Source: an uncultured Thermoleophilia bacterium
GTDB lineage: Bacteria > Actinomycetota > Thermoleophilia > Miltoncostaeales > Miltoncostaeaceae
Direction of reading: 5' to 3'
Assembly (NCBI GenBank): GCA_938017905.1
Contig: CALIKX010000053.1
Location: 1 to 53,703 of the forward strand
Length of the DNA stretch: 53,703 nt
Under the pieces are notes generated by a model. It worked only from the letters and a program-made list of their open reading frames with translations, was not told the origin of the DNA and made no database searches. The first letter of the stretch is position 1; each line of letters starts with the position of its first letter. The position numbers were made by a program, and so were the translations under genes. Positions 32,361 to 40,339 of the stretch are shown here, one piece after another.

Positions 32361-32675
32361 CTACTTGGGGGTGAGGCCGTACCGCTGCTCGAGCCACTCC
32401 GGCAGCAGCGCGGCCAGCGCCCGGATGAGCAGCTCGCGCTCGGAGATGGCGACGCGCGCGGCGACCGACATCACGAGCTGGCCCTCGTCGGACCGCACGC
32501 CCTGGACGCCCGAGACCATGTTGTCGCCCTCGGCCTTGTTGTAGACCATCGAGCGGGCGGCCATGGGCCAGTGCTCGCGGGTCCACTCGATGAGCGCCTC
32601 CTCGAGGTCCGTGGGCGTGTACTCCAGCAGGGCGCGCTGGAGTTCGTTGGGCATGCCGTCACTATCGCGCTGCAT
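32361..32675 (-). CDS. Hypothetical soluble protein
   Basis: Protein of 104 residues; the ATG at 32675 has AAAGGA 6 nt upstream and is preferred to the ATG at 32654. Sequence is mixed alpha/beta: helical start (ELQRALLEYTPTDLEEALIEW), central beta-like GDNMVSGVQGVRSDEGQLVMSVAARVA and helical end. No motif, cysteine or membrane segment. Not recognised. Lies alone between the convergent rhodanese gene and the divergent membrane gene at 32726. Confidence 0.55.
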   Translation of the reverse strand: MQRDSDGMPNELQRALLEYTPTDLEEALIEWTREHWPMAARSMVYNKAEGDNMVSGVQGVRSDEGQLVMSVAARVAISERELLIRALAALLPEWLEQRYGLTPK

Positions 32676-32725
32676 CTGACGTCCTTTGAGGGGCCGCTTG
32701 CGGGATCGCCCGGCAGGATAGCCAC

Positions 32726-33277
32726 GTGAGCGACCTGACCGGCACCGAGGGCGGCGGACACCGCGGGCGGCTGGTGCTGCTCGCGGCGGGCGTCGCGGCG
32801 TGCATCGCCGTGGTCATCGGCACCGGGCTGGAGTGGGGTCGCCTGCTGGTGAACGGCCGCCTGGTGGTGGCCGAGGGCGGCCTGTCGCTGTGGCAGGGCG
32901 TCGTCGCGCTGGTCGCCGCGGCCATCGCCGCGGCGGCGATGGGGGTGCTGGTGGCATCCGGCCGTGGTCGCCCGGCAGCCGCGGTGGCCCTGCTGGCGGG
33001 TGCGGTGGTGACCGCCGTCACGGCCCAGGCACTCGTTTGGCTGGTGTCGCGGCCCGGCGACATCGCTGATCAGGTGAAGGCGGGTGCCGAGTCGATTCCC
33101 CTGCAGGGCTACGTGGTGCCGGCCATCCGCAGCGTCGTGGGGCCGGGCACCTGGATCACGCTCATCGGGGGCGTGGCACTCGCGCTGGTGGGCGTGCTGG
33201 GGCTCGTGCTACCGGTGTGGCGGGGGCGCCGGCGGGGCGGTGGGGCGCGTGCGGGTAGACTCGCCACCGGCCCATGA
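32726..33277 (+). CDS. Four-helix membrane protein (Trp-associated membrane protein-like)
   Basis: Protein of 183 residues with about four transmembrane helices (about 15-33, 53-74, 84-105, 142-164). An extracytoplasmic loop after helix 1 holds LEWGRLLVNG, and the topology and pattern resemble the actinobacterial Trp-biosynthesis-associated membrane protein family, but no trp gene is near, so this is tentative. Basic C-terminal tail. GTG start at 32726. It overlaps the GYD gene by 4 bp. Confidence 0.55.
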   Translation: MSDLTGTEGGGHRGRLVLLAAGVAACIAVVIGTGLEWGRLLVNGRLVVAEGGLSLWQGVVALVAAAIAAAAMGVLVASGRGRPAAAVALLAGAVVTAVTAQALVWLVSRPGDIADQVKAGAESIPLQGYVVPAIRSVVGPGTWITLIGGVALALVGVLGLVLPVWRGRRRGGGARAGRLATGP

Positions 33278-33549
33278 AGACCTTCATCCTCCTCGCCACG
33301 CTCAGCCCCCAGGGGCTGCAGACCCTCCGATTCACGCCCGAGCGCCTGCTCGAGGTGAACCGCGAGATCGAGGACCTGGGCGGGCGCGTGCTGCAGCAGT
33401 GGGCGGTGCTCGGCTACTACGACTTCATCAGCGTGATCGAGGCACCGGACGAGGAGGTGGCCGGGAACATGGTGGCGGAACTCTCCGCCCGTGGCAGCGC
33501 CACCTTCGACACCCTCACCGTGATGGACCCCGACGACCTGATGGGGTAG
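33274..33549 (+). CDS. GYD-domain protein
   Basis: Small dimeric alpha/beta-barrel-type protein of 91 residues. The family name motif is present as LGYYDFISVIEAPDEEVA, followed by the alternating helix and strand to TLTVMDPDDL. GYD proteins have no established activity; some relate to stress or metal genes. ATG overlaps the upstream membrane gene by 4 bp (ATGA), so the two are coupled. Ends 3 bp before the convergent zinc-ribbon gene. Confidence 0.88.
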   Translation: MKTFILLATLSPQGLQTLRFTPERLLEVNREIEDLGGRVLQQWAVLGYYDFISVIEAPDEEVAGNMVAELSARGSATFDTLTVMDPDDLMG

Positions 33550-33552
33550 GGG

Positions 33553-33729
33553 TCAGGCACCGACGCGCCGCCACGACTCGGAGTGGCACAGGGGGCAGGA
33601 CGGGAGCACGAGGACCCCGTCGCTCTCGGTGGGCGACGTGATGAGGAGATCGCACTCGGCGCACCGGAAGGAGCCCGTCACCTCGTCGCCCACGTGGAGG
33701 ATGTCGGACTGGTCGGGGGCCTCTGGCAT
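33553..33729 (-). CDS. Small zinc-ribbon protein (58 aa)
   Basis: Short gene on the minus strand, ATG at 33729 with GGGAGGA 7 nt upstream. The 58-residue product has two CxxC pairs, FRCAECDLLIT near residue 23 and PSCPLCHSESW near residue 45, about 19 residues apart, as in a minimal zinc ribbon. Its DILHVGDEVTGSFRC start resembles small actinobacterial zinc-ribbon proteins. Function unknown. A second CxxC protein is encoded just upstream on the same strand. Confidence 0.7.
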   Translation of the reverse strand: MPEAPDQSDILHVGDEVTGSFRCAECDLLITSPTESDGVLVLPSCPLCHSESWRRVGA

Positions 33730-33783
33730 GTGTGTTCCTCCCGCGCCGGGCGCGTGGATCGGTGGTCGGGGACGCCCCGGCGG

Positions 33784-34056
33784 CTAGATCGCGAGGGCGG
33801 CTACGAGGCTGGCCGCCGCGATGATGGCGAACAGCACGAAGCCGACGGCGAGCACCCGCGTCTCGGTGATGCGCGGCTCGCGGGGCACGGCGTCCGCGGA
33901 CGGGCGCCAGCGCAGGATCCGGGCGATGCGGCCCTCATGGATCGAGCGCTCACAGTAGGGGCAGAACGTCGCGGTCTCGAGAAGGGGGAGACCGCACCGG
34001 TGGCACCCGGGTGCGTCCGCGGGGTGATGATGCTGGAGATCGGACTCCGTCCGCAC
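33784..34056 (-). CDS. Zinc-ribbon protein with C-terminal membrane helix
   Basis: Protein of 90 residues, GTG at 34056 with GAGGAG about 7 nt upstream. CHRCGLPLLETATFCPYCERS near residues 18-36 is a compact zinc ribbon (CxxC-x11-CxxC). One transmembrane helix follows (about 68-88, RVLAVGFVLFAIIAAASLVAALA). This tail-anchored zinc-ribbon layout is common in actinobacteria, but the role is not known. It is 54 bp upstream of the 58-aa zinc-ribbon gene, likely one transcript. Confidence 0.65.
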   Translation of the reverse strand: MRTESDLQHHHPADAPGCHRCGLPLLETATFCPYCERSIHEGRIARILRWRPSADAVPREPRITETRVLAVGFVLFAIIAAASLVAALAI

Positions 34057-34149
34057 GAGCTGCTCCTCGTCTGCGACTGCTTCCGCAGCATAGCCCGGCG
34101 GGAAGGAATTCGTGCGCCGGCGTCGACGGACGCCCGCGTCATGCCGGTA

Positions 34150-34464
34150 TCAGTCGTCGTCGGCCAGCATCGGGAATGCGGTGGCGACGTCGTGCGACGG
34201 CGCGTCGGCATCGTCGGGACCCCCTGCCGCGGCCAGGTCCGCCAGCCGCGCATCAACCTCCGCGATCTCCGCGGCCAGCGCGCCCGCCGGTATGTCGCCG
34301 TCGCGGGCCAGGACGTGCGCGCGGGCGCCCAGCGCGGCCAGCGCTCGGCGGTGGCGGCGCTCCAGCACCCTGCGCTCGCCCTCGATGCGTGCGCGGTGCA
34401 CCGATGAGCGCATGTCATGGGCCACGCGGCCCGCGGTGGACGCGACGGACGAGATGATGGACAT
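34150..34464 (-). CDS. Hypothetical coiled-coil protein
   Basis: Protein of 104 residues from the ATG at 34464, 6 nt after TACGCT. Nearly all helical, with a basic first half (MRSSVHRARIEGERRVLERRHR) and a second half EIAEVDARLADLAAAGG with heptad spacing, then a disordered acidic end. No family recognised. It is divergent from the pilin-like gene at 34560, and both starts show the leaderless box. Confidence 0.5.
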   Translation of the reverse strand: MSIISSVASTAGRVAHDMRSSVHRARIEGERRVLERRHRRALAALGARAHVLARDGDIPAGALAAEIAEVDARLADLAAAGGPDDADAPSHDVATAFPMLADDD

Positions 34465-34470
34465 GGACCC

Positions 34471-34476
34471 AGCGTA
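34471..34476 (-). promoter_or_regulatory. -10-like TACGCT 6 nt before the coiled-coil gene
   Basis: On the minus strand TACGCT-GGGTCC-ATG. It is one of a facing pair of such boxes with 34548-34553 on the plus strand, about 70 bp apart. Confidence 0.4.
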
Positions 34477-34547
34477 GCGATGCCGGTTGTGGCGGGCGCG
34501 GGGGCCATGCGTGACGCCGCGGCGCACACGTGCGCGGCGGTCGCTCA

Positions 34548-34553
34548 TACGGT
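34548..34553 (+). promoter_or_regulatory. -10-like TACGGT 6 nt before the pilin-like gene
   Basis: TACGGT-CGCGCC-ATG at 34560, no ribosome binding site. Partner of the divergent box at 34471-34476. Confidence 0.4.
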
Positions 34554-34559
34554 CGCGCC

Positions 34560-35207
34560 ATGTCCGGACTGGCGCAGCGACGATGGGATGCGGGTCAGGC
34601 AACCGTGGAGCACGTGGGCCTGGCGCTGGTCGTGGCGTTGCTGTTCGGGGCACTCGCCATGGTGATGGCCCGCGGCCCCTGGCCGGGGGCGCCATCCGTG
34701 GCCCCGAAGGTGATCGCCCACGTGGCGGCGCCGCTGGGTGGTGAACCCGCGGGCGCGGTGCGCCAGTCCGCGCAGGCCGCAGCACCACCGGCGCGCACGG
34801 CGCGCGCCATGGAGCGGATGGCGTCCATGGAGGCGACGGGTGGCGCAGCCGGGGCGCTGCGGCAGGCGTGGGATGGCCTGCTGTGGTGGGGCCTGCTGAA
34901 CGTGGACGGGCAGATCGAGGCCGGCAGGGGGTTCCTGGATCAGGTGGGGGTGCGGGCGGAGGACCTGGTGAAGGACCCCGTCAAGACGATTGAGGGCGCC
35001 GTGGACCGGTTGTCCCGTCCGCCTGTGACGGGCACCGCGGACAGGGTGGCCAACATCGTTGGGGTGCTCGCGACCCTGGGCCAGCGGCCGTTCCGCGACT
35101 CGTTCCTGGACATCTCGCGCGATCTGGGCGGGCTGGGAGCGGACTGGCTCATCTCGCGGTTCGCGCGCGGGGCCGGGGCCCTGCTGGAACGCCTCCTGCC
35201 CGGTTGA
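34560..35207 (+). CDS. Flp/TadE-type pilin-like protein with long C-terminal domain
   Basis: Protein of 215 residues. A short basic leader (MSGLAQRRWDAGQATVEH) runs into a hydrophobic helix VGLALVVALLFGALAMVMA. G-Q-A-T-V-E-H matches the Flp/TadE prepilin processing site, with Glu at +5 after the Gly. The remaining ~165 residues, Ala-rich then with amphipathic helices (WDGLLWWGLLNVDGQIEAG), are not recognised and are far longer than in a true Flp pilin. A pseudopilin or TadE/F-like anchor is possible. The next gene carries the same motif. No tad secretion gene is in the window. Confidence 0.6.
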   Translation: MSGLAQRRWDAGQATVEHVGLALVVALLFGALAMVMARGPWPGAPSVAPKVIAHVAAPLGGEPAGAVRQSAQAAAPPARTARAMERMASMEATGGAAGALRQAWDGLLWWGLLNVDGQIEAGRGFLDQVGVRAEDLVKDPVKTIEGAVDRLSRPPVTGTADRVANIVGVLATLGQRPFRDSFLDISRDLGGLGADWLISRFARGAGALLERLLPG

Positions 35208-35239
35208 TGCACGACGACAGACAGAGGGGGACCGAGGTG

Positions 35240-35467
35240 ATGGATGCGATGGCGGCACGCCTGCATGCGTGGGCGGCCACGGCCTGGTGGCGGGCGCGTG
35301 ATGCCCGCGGCCAGGGAACGGTGGAATACGTGGGGATGGTGGTGATGGTGACCCTGCTGGTGGCCGCGGTGGCGGTGGCGGCCAAGGGCTGGGCACCCGA
35401 CGTGGGGAACTCGCTGAAGAAGGCGCTGACCGGGGCGGTGAAGCACCTGACCGACGGCTTCGGGTGA
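35240..35467 (+). CDS. Flp-type pilin-like small protein
   Basis: Protein of 75 residues; ATG at 35240 follows GGGGGACCGAGG. Leader MDAMAARLHAWAATAWWRARDARG, then QGTVEYVGMVVMVTLLVAAVAVAAKG. G^Q-G-T-V-E-Y with Glu at +5 and Tyr at +6 is the Flp prepilin signature, so it would be cut by a TadV-like peptidase and kept in the membrane or assembled. Length fits a Flp pilin. It follows the longer pilin-like gene by 32 bp; a longer frame from TTG at 35204 would overlap it. Confidence 0.68.
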   Translation: MDAMAARLHAWAATAWWRARDARGQGTVEYVGMVVMVTLLVAAVAVAAKGWAPDVGNSLKKALTGAVKHLTDGFG

Positions 35468-35493
35468 GCCCCGGGGGCCGCGGTGGGCGCCCG

Positions 35494-36489
35494 CTACGGG
35501 ATGATCACCGCGGCCCCATCCACCTCTCCCGAGGCGATGCGCTGCAGGGCCCGGTTCGCGTCGGCCAGGGCGTGCTCCTCGACTGTGGTGATGATGGGGA
35601 TCTCCGCCGCGAGCGCCAGGTAGTCGCGGGCATCCACCCGCGTGACGTTGGCCACGGAGCGGATGGAGCGCTCCCACCAGAGGTCGGCGTAGTCCATGGG
35701 GGGCAGTCCGTCGAGGTGGATGGCGTTGATGGCGACGGTGCCGCCGCGGTCGAGGGCGGCGAGCGCGCGTGGCACCACCGCGCCCACCGGGGCGAAGGTG
35801 ACGGCCAGGTCGAGGGCGAACGGGGGCGGGTCGTCGTACCCCCCCGCCCACTCGGCTCCCATCTGGAGCGCCCGTGCCTGCTCCTGCGCGTTGCGGGTGG
35901 CGACGGCGACGCGGCATCCCATGTGGCGGGCCACCTGCAGTGCCTGCAGCGCCGATGCCCCGAACCCGTACAGGCCCACGCGCGCCCCGGGAGCGATGCC
36001 CGCCACCCGTAGTGCGCGGAACCCGATGATCCCCCCGCACAGGAGCGGCGCGAGCGCGGTGGCGTCAGGACCCTCGGGCAGGGGGACGACGACATCGGCG
36101 CGCGCGCTCGTGAACTCGGCGAAGCCGCCGTGCCGGTCCCAGCCGGTGAATACCGCGTGGGGGCAGAGGTTCTCGCGCCCGGATGTGCAGAAGGCGCATT
36201 CCCCGCAGGTGCCCGCGAGCCATGTGAGGCCCGCGCGGTCTCCTTCCGCCCAACCCGTGACCCCCGGCCCGACCTTGGCGATGCGCCCCACCACCTGGTG
36301 GCCGGGGATGATGGGCAGCACGCGGGCCGCCAGGTCGCCCTCGCACAGTTGAAGGTCGGTGCGGCATGCCGCGCAGGCATCGACCCGGATGACCACCTCG
36401 CCCGCGCCCGCCACCGGATCCGGGAAGGTGGCGAACCTCAGGGGCTTGGCACGGATGCCCGCCGGTGCGGTGAGGACCATTGCCCGCAT
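35494..36489 (-). CDS. Zinc-dependent alcohol dehydrogenase
   Basis: Medium-chain dehydrogenase of 331 residues. ATG at 36489. Catalytic zinc: Cys in DACAACRTD and His in IIPGHQVVGR. Structural zinc: four Cys in TCGECAFCTSGRENLC. Rossmann region GLYGFGASALQALQVARHMG binds NAD(P). Layout resembles AdhP/AdhA-like propanol-preferring or alcohol dehydrogenases with a shortened middle. Substrate uncertain. It diverges from the gene at 36501; the two starts are only 11 bp apart. Confidence 0.9.
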   Translation of the reverse strand: MRAMVLTAPAGIRAKPLRFATFPDPVAGAGEVVIRVDACAACRTDLQLCEGDLAARVLPIIPGHQVVGRIAKVGPGVTGWAEGDRAGLTWLAGTCGECAFCTSGRENLCPHAVFTGWDRHGGFAEFTSARADVVVPLPEGPDATALAPLLCGGIIGFRALRVAGIAPGARVGLYGFGASALQALQVARHMGCRVAVATRNAQEQARALQMGAEWAGGYDDPPPFALDLAVTFAPVGAVVPRALAALDRGGTVAINAIHLDGLPPMDYADLWWERSIRSVANVTRVDARDYLALAAEIPIITTVEEHALADANRALQRIASGEVDGAAVIIP

Positions 36490-36494
36490 ATGCT
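36489..36494 (+). promoter_or_regulatory. -10-like TATGCT between divergent ADH and hypothetical gene
   Basis: TATGCT-GGGAGC-GTG gives a leaderless start at 36501. It overlaps the ADH start codon on the other strand, where a CACGCT box lies 8 nt from the ATG. Confidence 0.35.
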
Positions 36495-36500
36495 GGGAGC

Positions 36501-37001
36501 GTGGCACGGATGCGGGCAACGCGCGTGGACAGCGCCCCGATGTCGGGTGGTGATCCCTCGCGGGTGCACGGCGTGGACGACGGCACGCGCGTGCTGCTGC
36601 CCGGCCTGACCCGGCCCGAGGCCGAGGCCGCCTGCGGGTGGCTCGCCGCGCTCGATGCGTCCGACCTGCCGCTGGCGCTGGCCGAGGTGGTGCTGCCCGT
36701 GGTGCTGACGGGCGGTGCCGGTCCCTATCTGCTGGATGCGGACGGGGCGCTGATGCTGGCCTTGGCGGAACACCCCGCCCTGCCCGACGCGCGGGTGGTG
36801 ATGGGCGCGATACCCGGCGGGAGCGCAGTGGGCGCAGCGCGCCCGGTGTCTGGATTCGGATGGGCGTGGCTGGTGCGCGCGCGGGTGGACGACGCCGACC
36901 GCGTGCGCGCGCTGGACGAACTGGACGATGCGCGCACGGCGACGGACCTGCGGCAGTGGGCCGACCGGTGGGGCGGGCTTGCGTCTACGCTGGTCGCGTG
37001 A
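36501..37001 (+). CDS. Hypothetical protein
   Basis: Protein of 166 residues. The GTG at 36501 is chosen because TATGCT lies 6 nt before it; ATGs at 36510 and 36540 are alternatives. The sequence is Ala/Asp-rich with a hydrophobic middle (LALAEVVLPVVLTGGAGPYLLDADGALML) and helical end. No motif, anchor or cysteine pair. Not recognised. The next gene overlaps it by 4 bp, with a TACGCT box of its own inside this gene's end. Confidence 0.5.
   Translation: MARMRATRVDSAPMSGGDPSRVHGVDDGTRVLLPGLTRPEAEAACGWLAALDASDLPLALAEVVLPVVLTGGAGPYLLDADGALMLALAEHPALPDARVVMGAIPGGSAVGAARPVSGFGWAWLVRARVDDADRVRALDELDDARTATDLRQWADRWGGLASTLVA
36986..36991 (+). promoter_or_regulatory. -10-like TACGCT for the 100-aa gene
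   Basis: TACGCT-GGTCGC-GTG at 36998, within the last codons of the upstream gene. A possible internal leaderless promoter. Confidence 0.3.
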
Positions 37002-37300
37002 GTCAGTACCTCATCCGCTTCACGGCAGAGAACCCCGAGGAACTCGATGCCGGGTCCACCGCGCGCCTGGCCGAGGCCTCGCAGGCCATGCCCGGCACGC
37101 GCCCCGTGGGGTCGGTGCGCGTGGACCCGGTGCGCCGGCGCATCGAGGCCGCATTCGCAATCGGCGTGGAGCAGGCCATGGCGGAGGCCGCCCGTGACGG
37201 CGGCAGGCTCGCGAAGGAGATGCTGCTCACGGCGCGGATGCCCGACGCCCGGCTGGTCGAGATGACCGTGCGGCTGACGGATGACGTCAGCACGGACTGA
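36998..37300 (+). CDS. Hypothetical ferredoxin-like-size protein
   Basis: Protein of 100 residues, GTG at 36998 overlapping the upstream stop by 4 bp. Predicted alternating strands and helices: YLIRFTAENPEELDAG, GSVRVDPVRRRIEAAFAIG, VEQAMAEAARDGGRLAKEML, ARLVEMTVRLTDDV. This beta-alpha-beta order suggests a small dimeric alpha/beta-barrel fold, but no cofactor residues are seen and I do not recognise the family. Confidence 0.55.
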   Translation: MSQYLIRFTAENPEELDAGSTARLAEASQAMPGTRPVGSVRVDPVRRRIEAAFAIGVEQAMAEAARDGGRLAKEMLLTARMPDARLVEMTVRLTDDVSTD

Positions 37301-37445
37301 CACCGGGAGGCCCCTCCTCCACGGGGCGTGAACCCCGCCTGCGGCCGTTCCCCCGAATCAGCGCCGGGGAGGAGGGTGGCCGTACGGGATGCGCGCACTG
37401 CCGTTGTGCCCTCGCGCGGGGGTCAATAGGGGCCACAATGGGCTT

Positions 37446-38873
37446 GTGAGTGATCGCCCCGCCACGGTGATGTGGTTCCGCAGGGACCTTCGCGTGGACG
37501 ACCATCCCGCCCTCGCGCACGCTGCGGCACGCGGTGATGTCGTGGCGCTGTGGGTGGCGGACCCCGCACTCCTCGCCACGCCGCACCACCGGGCCCCGTT
37601 GCGCCTGCGGTTCCTGCGTGCCTGCCTGGAGGCCCTGGATGCCGAGTTGCGCGCCCGGGGGATACCGCTGGTGGTGCGCGCCGGTGCGCCTGCGGACGTA
37701 GTGCCCGAGGTCGTGCGCGAGGCACGCGCCGATGCGGTCTGCGTCACGGGGGATGTGACGCCGTACTCCCGGCGCCGCGATGCGGGGGTCTCGCGTGCCC
37801 TGGCCGCGGACGGGGTCACGATGCACGAGGTGGGCGGTCCGTGGAGGGTGGCCCCCGAGGACCTCGCCGGCTCGAGCGGCCGCGGGTACCTGGTGTTCAC
37901 ACCCTTCTGGCGGGCATGGGAGCAGGTGCCGCTGGCGCAGCGCATCGCCCCGCCCCCGGCGCTGTCGGGCCCGTCGCTCGTGTCCGATGGCCTGGATGCC
38001 CTGCCCGGGGGTGCGCCGCCGCTCGTGGCGGGTCCGGCGGCGGCGCGGGCCCGCTTGGAGCAATTCATCCGCGGCGGTGCCGCGGACCGCTACCCCGATG
38101 ACCGCGACCTGCCCGCCGCGGACGGGACCTCCCACCTGTCGGCTGACCTGCGCATGGGGGTGCTGTCGCCGTCCCAGGTGGGGCGTGCCATCGCCGGTTC
38201 CCGGGGAATGGATGCGGCGCGGGAGGGCTTCTGGCGGCAACTGGCCTGGCGCGACTTCTACGCGCATCACATGGCGCGGTACCCGGACGTGGCATCACGG
38301 GCCCTCAAGCCCGCGTACCGTGGCATCACCTGGGACGACGACGAGGCCCTGTTCGCCGCGTGGTGCGAGGGGCGCACGGGGTTCCCGCTGTGTGATGCCG
38401 GGATGCGCCAGATGCGCGCGACCGGGTGGATGCACAATCGTGCGCGGATGGTGGCCGCGAGCGTGCTGGTGAAGGACCTGCTGATCGACTGGCGATGGGG
38501 GGAGGCAGAGTTCATGCGGCATCTGGTGGATGGGGACCCGGCGAACAACAACGGCGGCTGGCAGTGGACGGCGGGGACGGGCACCGACGCCGCCCCCTAC
38601 TTCCGCGTGTTCAACCCCGTGCTGCAGGCGAAGCGCTTCGACCCCACAGGCGCCTACGTGCGGGAATGGATACCGGAGCTCCGGTCCGTGCCCGACCGGT
38701 TCATCCACGAGCCGTGGAAGATGGATGCCGGGGCCCAGGACGAGGCGGGATGCCTGATGGGCCGGGACTACCCCATGCCGGTGGTGGACCACTCCGTGCG
38801 CCGCCACGAGGCGATCGCCCGCTACAAGGACGCTGATGCGCGCTATGCCGCGATGACCGGGGGTGCCGCATGA
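37446..38873 (+). CDS. phrB: Deoxyribodipyrimidine photolyase
   Basis: FAD-dependent DNA photolyase of the cryptochrome/photolyase family, 475 residues, repairing UV pyrimidine dimers in blue light. GTG at 37446. N-terminal antenna domain VMWFRRDLRVDDHPAL. C-terminal FAD domain with FWRQLAWRDFYAHHM, GRTGFPLCDAGMRQMRATGWMHNRARM, DWRWGEAEFMRHLVDGDPANNNGGWQW, and FRVFNPVLQAKRFDPTG. All Trp and Asn residues expected for class I CPD photolyase seem present. First of a three-gene unit with the DUF2867 SDR and renalase-like oxidase, each overlapping by 4 bp. Confidence 0.96.
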   Translation: MSDRPATVMWFRRDLRVDDHPALAHAAARGDVVALWVADPALLATPHHRAPLRLRFLRACLEALDAELRARGIPLVVRAGAPADVVPEVVREARADAVCVTGDVTPYSRRRDAGVSRALAADGVTMHEVGGPWRVAPEDLAGSSGRGYLVFTPFWRAWEQVPLAQRIAPPPALSGPSLVSDGLDALPGGAPPLVAGPAAARARLEQFIRGGAADRYPDDRDLPAADGTSHLSADLRMGVLSPSQVGRAIAGSRGMDAAREGFWRQLAWRDFYAHHMARYPDVASRALKPAYRGITWDDDEALFAAWCEGRTGFPLCDAGMRQMRATGWMHNRARMVAASVLVKDLLIDWRWGEAEFMRHLVDGDPANNNGGWQWTAGTGTDAAPYFRVFNPVLQAKRFDPTGAYVREWIPELRSVPDRFIHEPWKMDAGAQDEAGCLMGRDYPMPVVDHSVRRHEAIARYKDADARYAAMTGGAA

Positions 38874-40339
38874 GCCGCGCCGTGCTGATCACCGGCGCGA
38901 CCGGCTACGTGGGGGGGCGCCTGCTGCACCGCCTGGAGGAGCGGGGCGATGACATCACCTGCCTGGCGCGCACCCCGGACAACCTTGAGCCGCGGTGCCG
39001 TCCCACCACGCGGATCGTGAAGGGCGACGTGATCACCGGCGAGGGGCTGGACGACGCCATGCGCGGCGTGGAGGTGGCCTACTTCCTTGTGCACTCGATG
39101 GGCGCGAGCGGCAACTACCACCGCGCCGAGCGGACGGCCGCGCGGAACTTCGCGGACGCCGCGGCGCGCGCGGGCGTCGGGCGCATCGTCTACCTGGGCG
39201 CGCTCGGGCACGGTCCGCATATGTCCACGCACCTCGAGAGCCGGCAGGAGGTAGGGCGGATACTGCGGGCGGGCCCCGTTCCGGTGATCGAGTTCCGGTC
39301 GTCGGTCATCATCGGCTCGGGCAGCCTGTCGTTCGAGATGGTGCGTGCGCTGGTGGACCGCCTGCCGGTGATGGTGTGGCCCAAGTGGGTGGACACCCCC
39401 ACGCAGCCCATCGGCATCGAGGATGTCATCGAGTACCTGGTGGAGGCAGCGGATATCCCGCTGGACGGCAGCGAGGTGGTGGGGATCGGCGGCACCGACC
39501 GGGTCTCCTACGGGCAGCTGCTGGTGGAGTACGGCCGCGCCCGGGGACTGCGGCGGTTCTTCATCCGCGTGCCGGTGCTGACCCCCCGGCTGTCCAGCCT
39601 GTGGCTGGGTCTCGTGACGCCGGTGTACGCGCGCGTGGGGCGGGAGCTGGTGGAGGGCCTGCGGGCCGAGACGGTGGTGACCGATGACGCCCCGGCACGC
39701 CGGTTCGGCGTGCGCCCTCGGGGGATGCGCGAGCAGATCGCGCGCGCGCTGGCGAACGAGGACCGCGAATTCGCTGAGACCAAGTGGTCGGATGCGGTCT
39801 CATCGCGGGGGCAGGAGCGCATGCGCTGGGGTGGCGCGCGCAAGGGCGCCCGGCTGGTGGACTCGCGCTCGGCATTCGTGCCCGTGCCGCCCGAGGCGGC
39901 ATTCGCGCCCATCGCACGCATCGGCGGCGATGCGGGCTGGTACCACGCCGATTGGATATGGGACATCCGCGGTGCCCTGGACCTGCCCTTCGGCGGCGCC
40001 GGCACCCGCCGCGGGCGCCGGGACCCCGAGCACGTGGCGGTGGGCGACACCGTGGACTTCTGGCGCGTGGAGGAGGTGGAGCCGGGCTACCTCCTGCGCA
40101 TGAAGGCCGAGATGGCCCTGCCGGGGCGCGCCTGGCTGCAGTACGAGGTACGGGAGGTGCCGTCGGGATCGATGATCCACCAGACGGCGCTCTTCGACCC
40201 GACGGGGGTCTTCGGGCGGGCATACTGGTACGCCATGTGGCCCTTCCACCAGTACGTGTTCGGCGGCACGCTCCGGAGCATCTGCCGCCTGGCGCGCGAG
40301 GAGGGGCGCGAGCGCGAGGCAGCGGCGGCCCGGGGATGA
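38870..40339 (+). CDS. NAD(P)-binding SDR fused to DUF2867
   Basis: Two-domain protein of 489 residues. The N-terminal atypical SDR (about 1-290) has ITGATGYVGGRLLHRLEERG and YFLVHSMGASGNYHRAE. The C-terminal DUF2867 domain (about 310-480) has GWYHADWIWDIRGALD, VGDTVDFWRVEEVEPGYLLRMKAEM and FDPTGVFGRAYWYAMWPFHQYVF. Members are often found next to photolyase and light-induced genes. The reaction is not known. ATG overlaps the photolyase stop (ATGA), and its own stop overlaps the next start, so the three are translated together. Confidence 0.92.
   Translation: MSRAVLITGATGYVGGRLLHRLEERGDDITCLARTPDNLEPRCRPTTRIVKGDVITGEGLDDAMRGVEVAYFLVHSMGASGNYHRAERTAARNFADAAARAGVGRIVYLGALGHGPHMSTHLESRQEVGRILRAGPVPVIEFRSSVIIGSGSLSFEMVRALVDRLPVMVWPKWVDTPTQPIGIEDVIEYLVEAADIPLDGSEVVGIGGTDRVSYGQLLVEYGRARGLRRFFIRVPVLTPRLSSLWLGLVTPVYARVGRELVEGLRAETVVTDDAPARRFGVRPRGMREQIARALANEDREFAETKWSDAVSSRGQERMRWGGARKGARLVDSRSAFVPVPPEAAFAPIARIGGDAGWYHADWIWDIRGALDLPFGGAGTRRGRRDPEHVAVGDTVDFWRVEEVEPGYLLRMKAEMALPGRAWLQYEVREVPSGSMIHQTALFDPTGVFGRAYWYAMWPFHQYVFGGTLRSICRLAREEGREREAAAARG

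Noticed and set aside
32338-32364. GTAGC/GCTAC inverted repeat between the rhodanese gene and the convergent hypothetical gene as a terminator
   Set aside because: The inner part of the stem pairs poorly and most of the repeat is made of the two stop-codon regions themselves; too weak to call.
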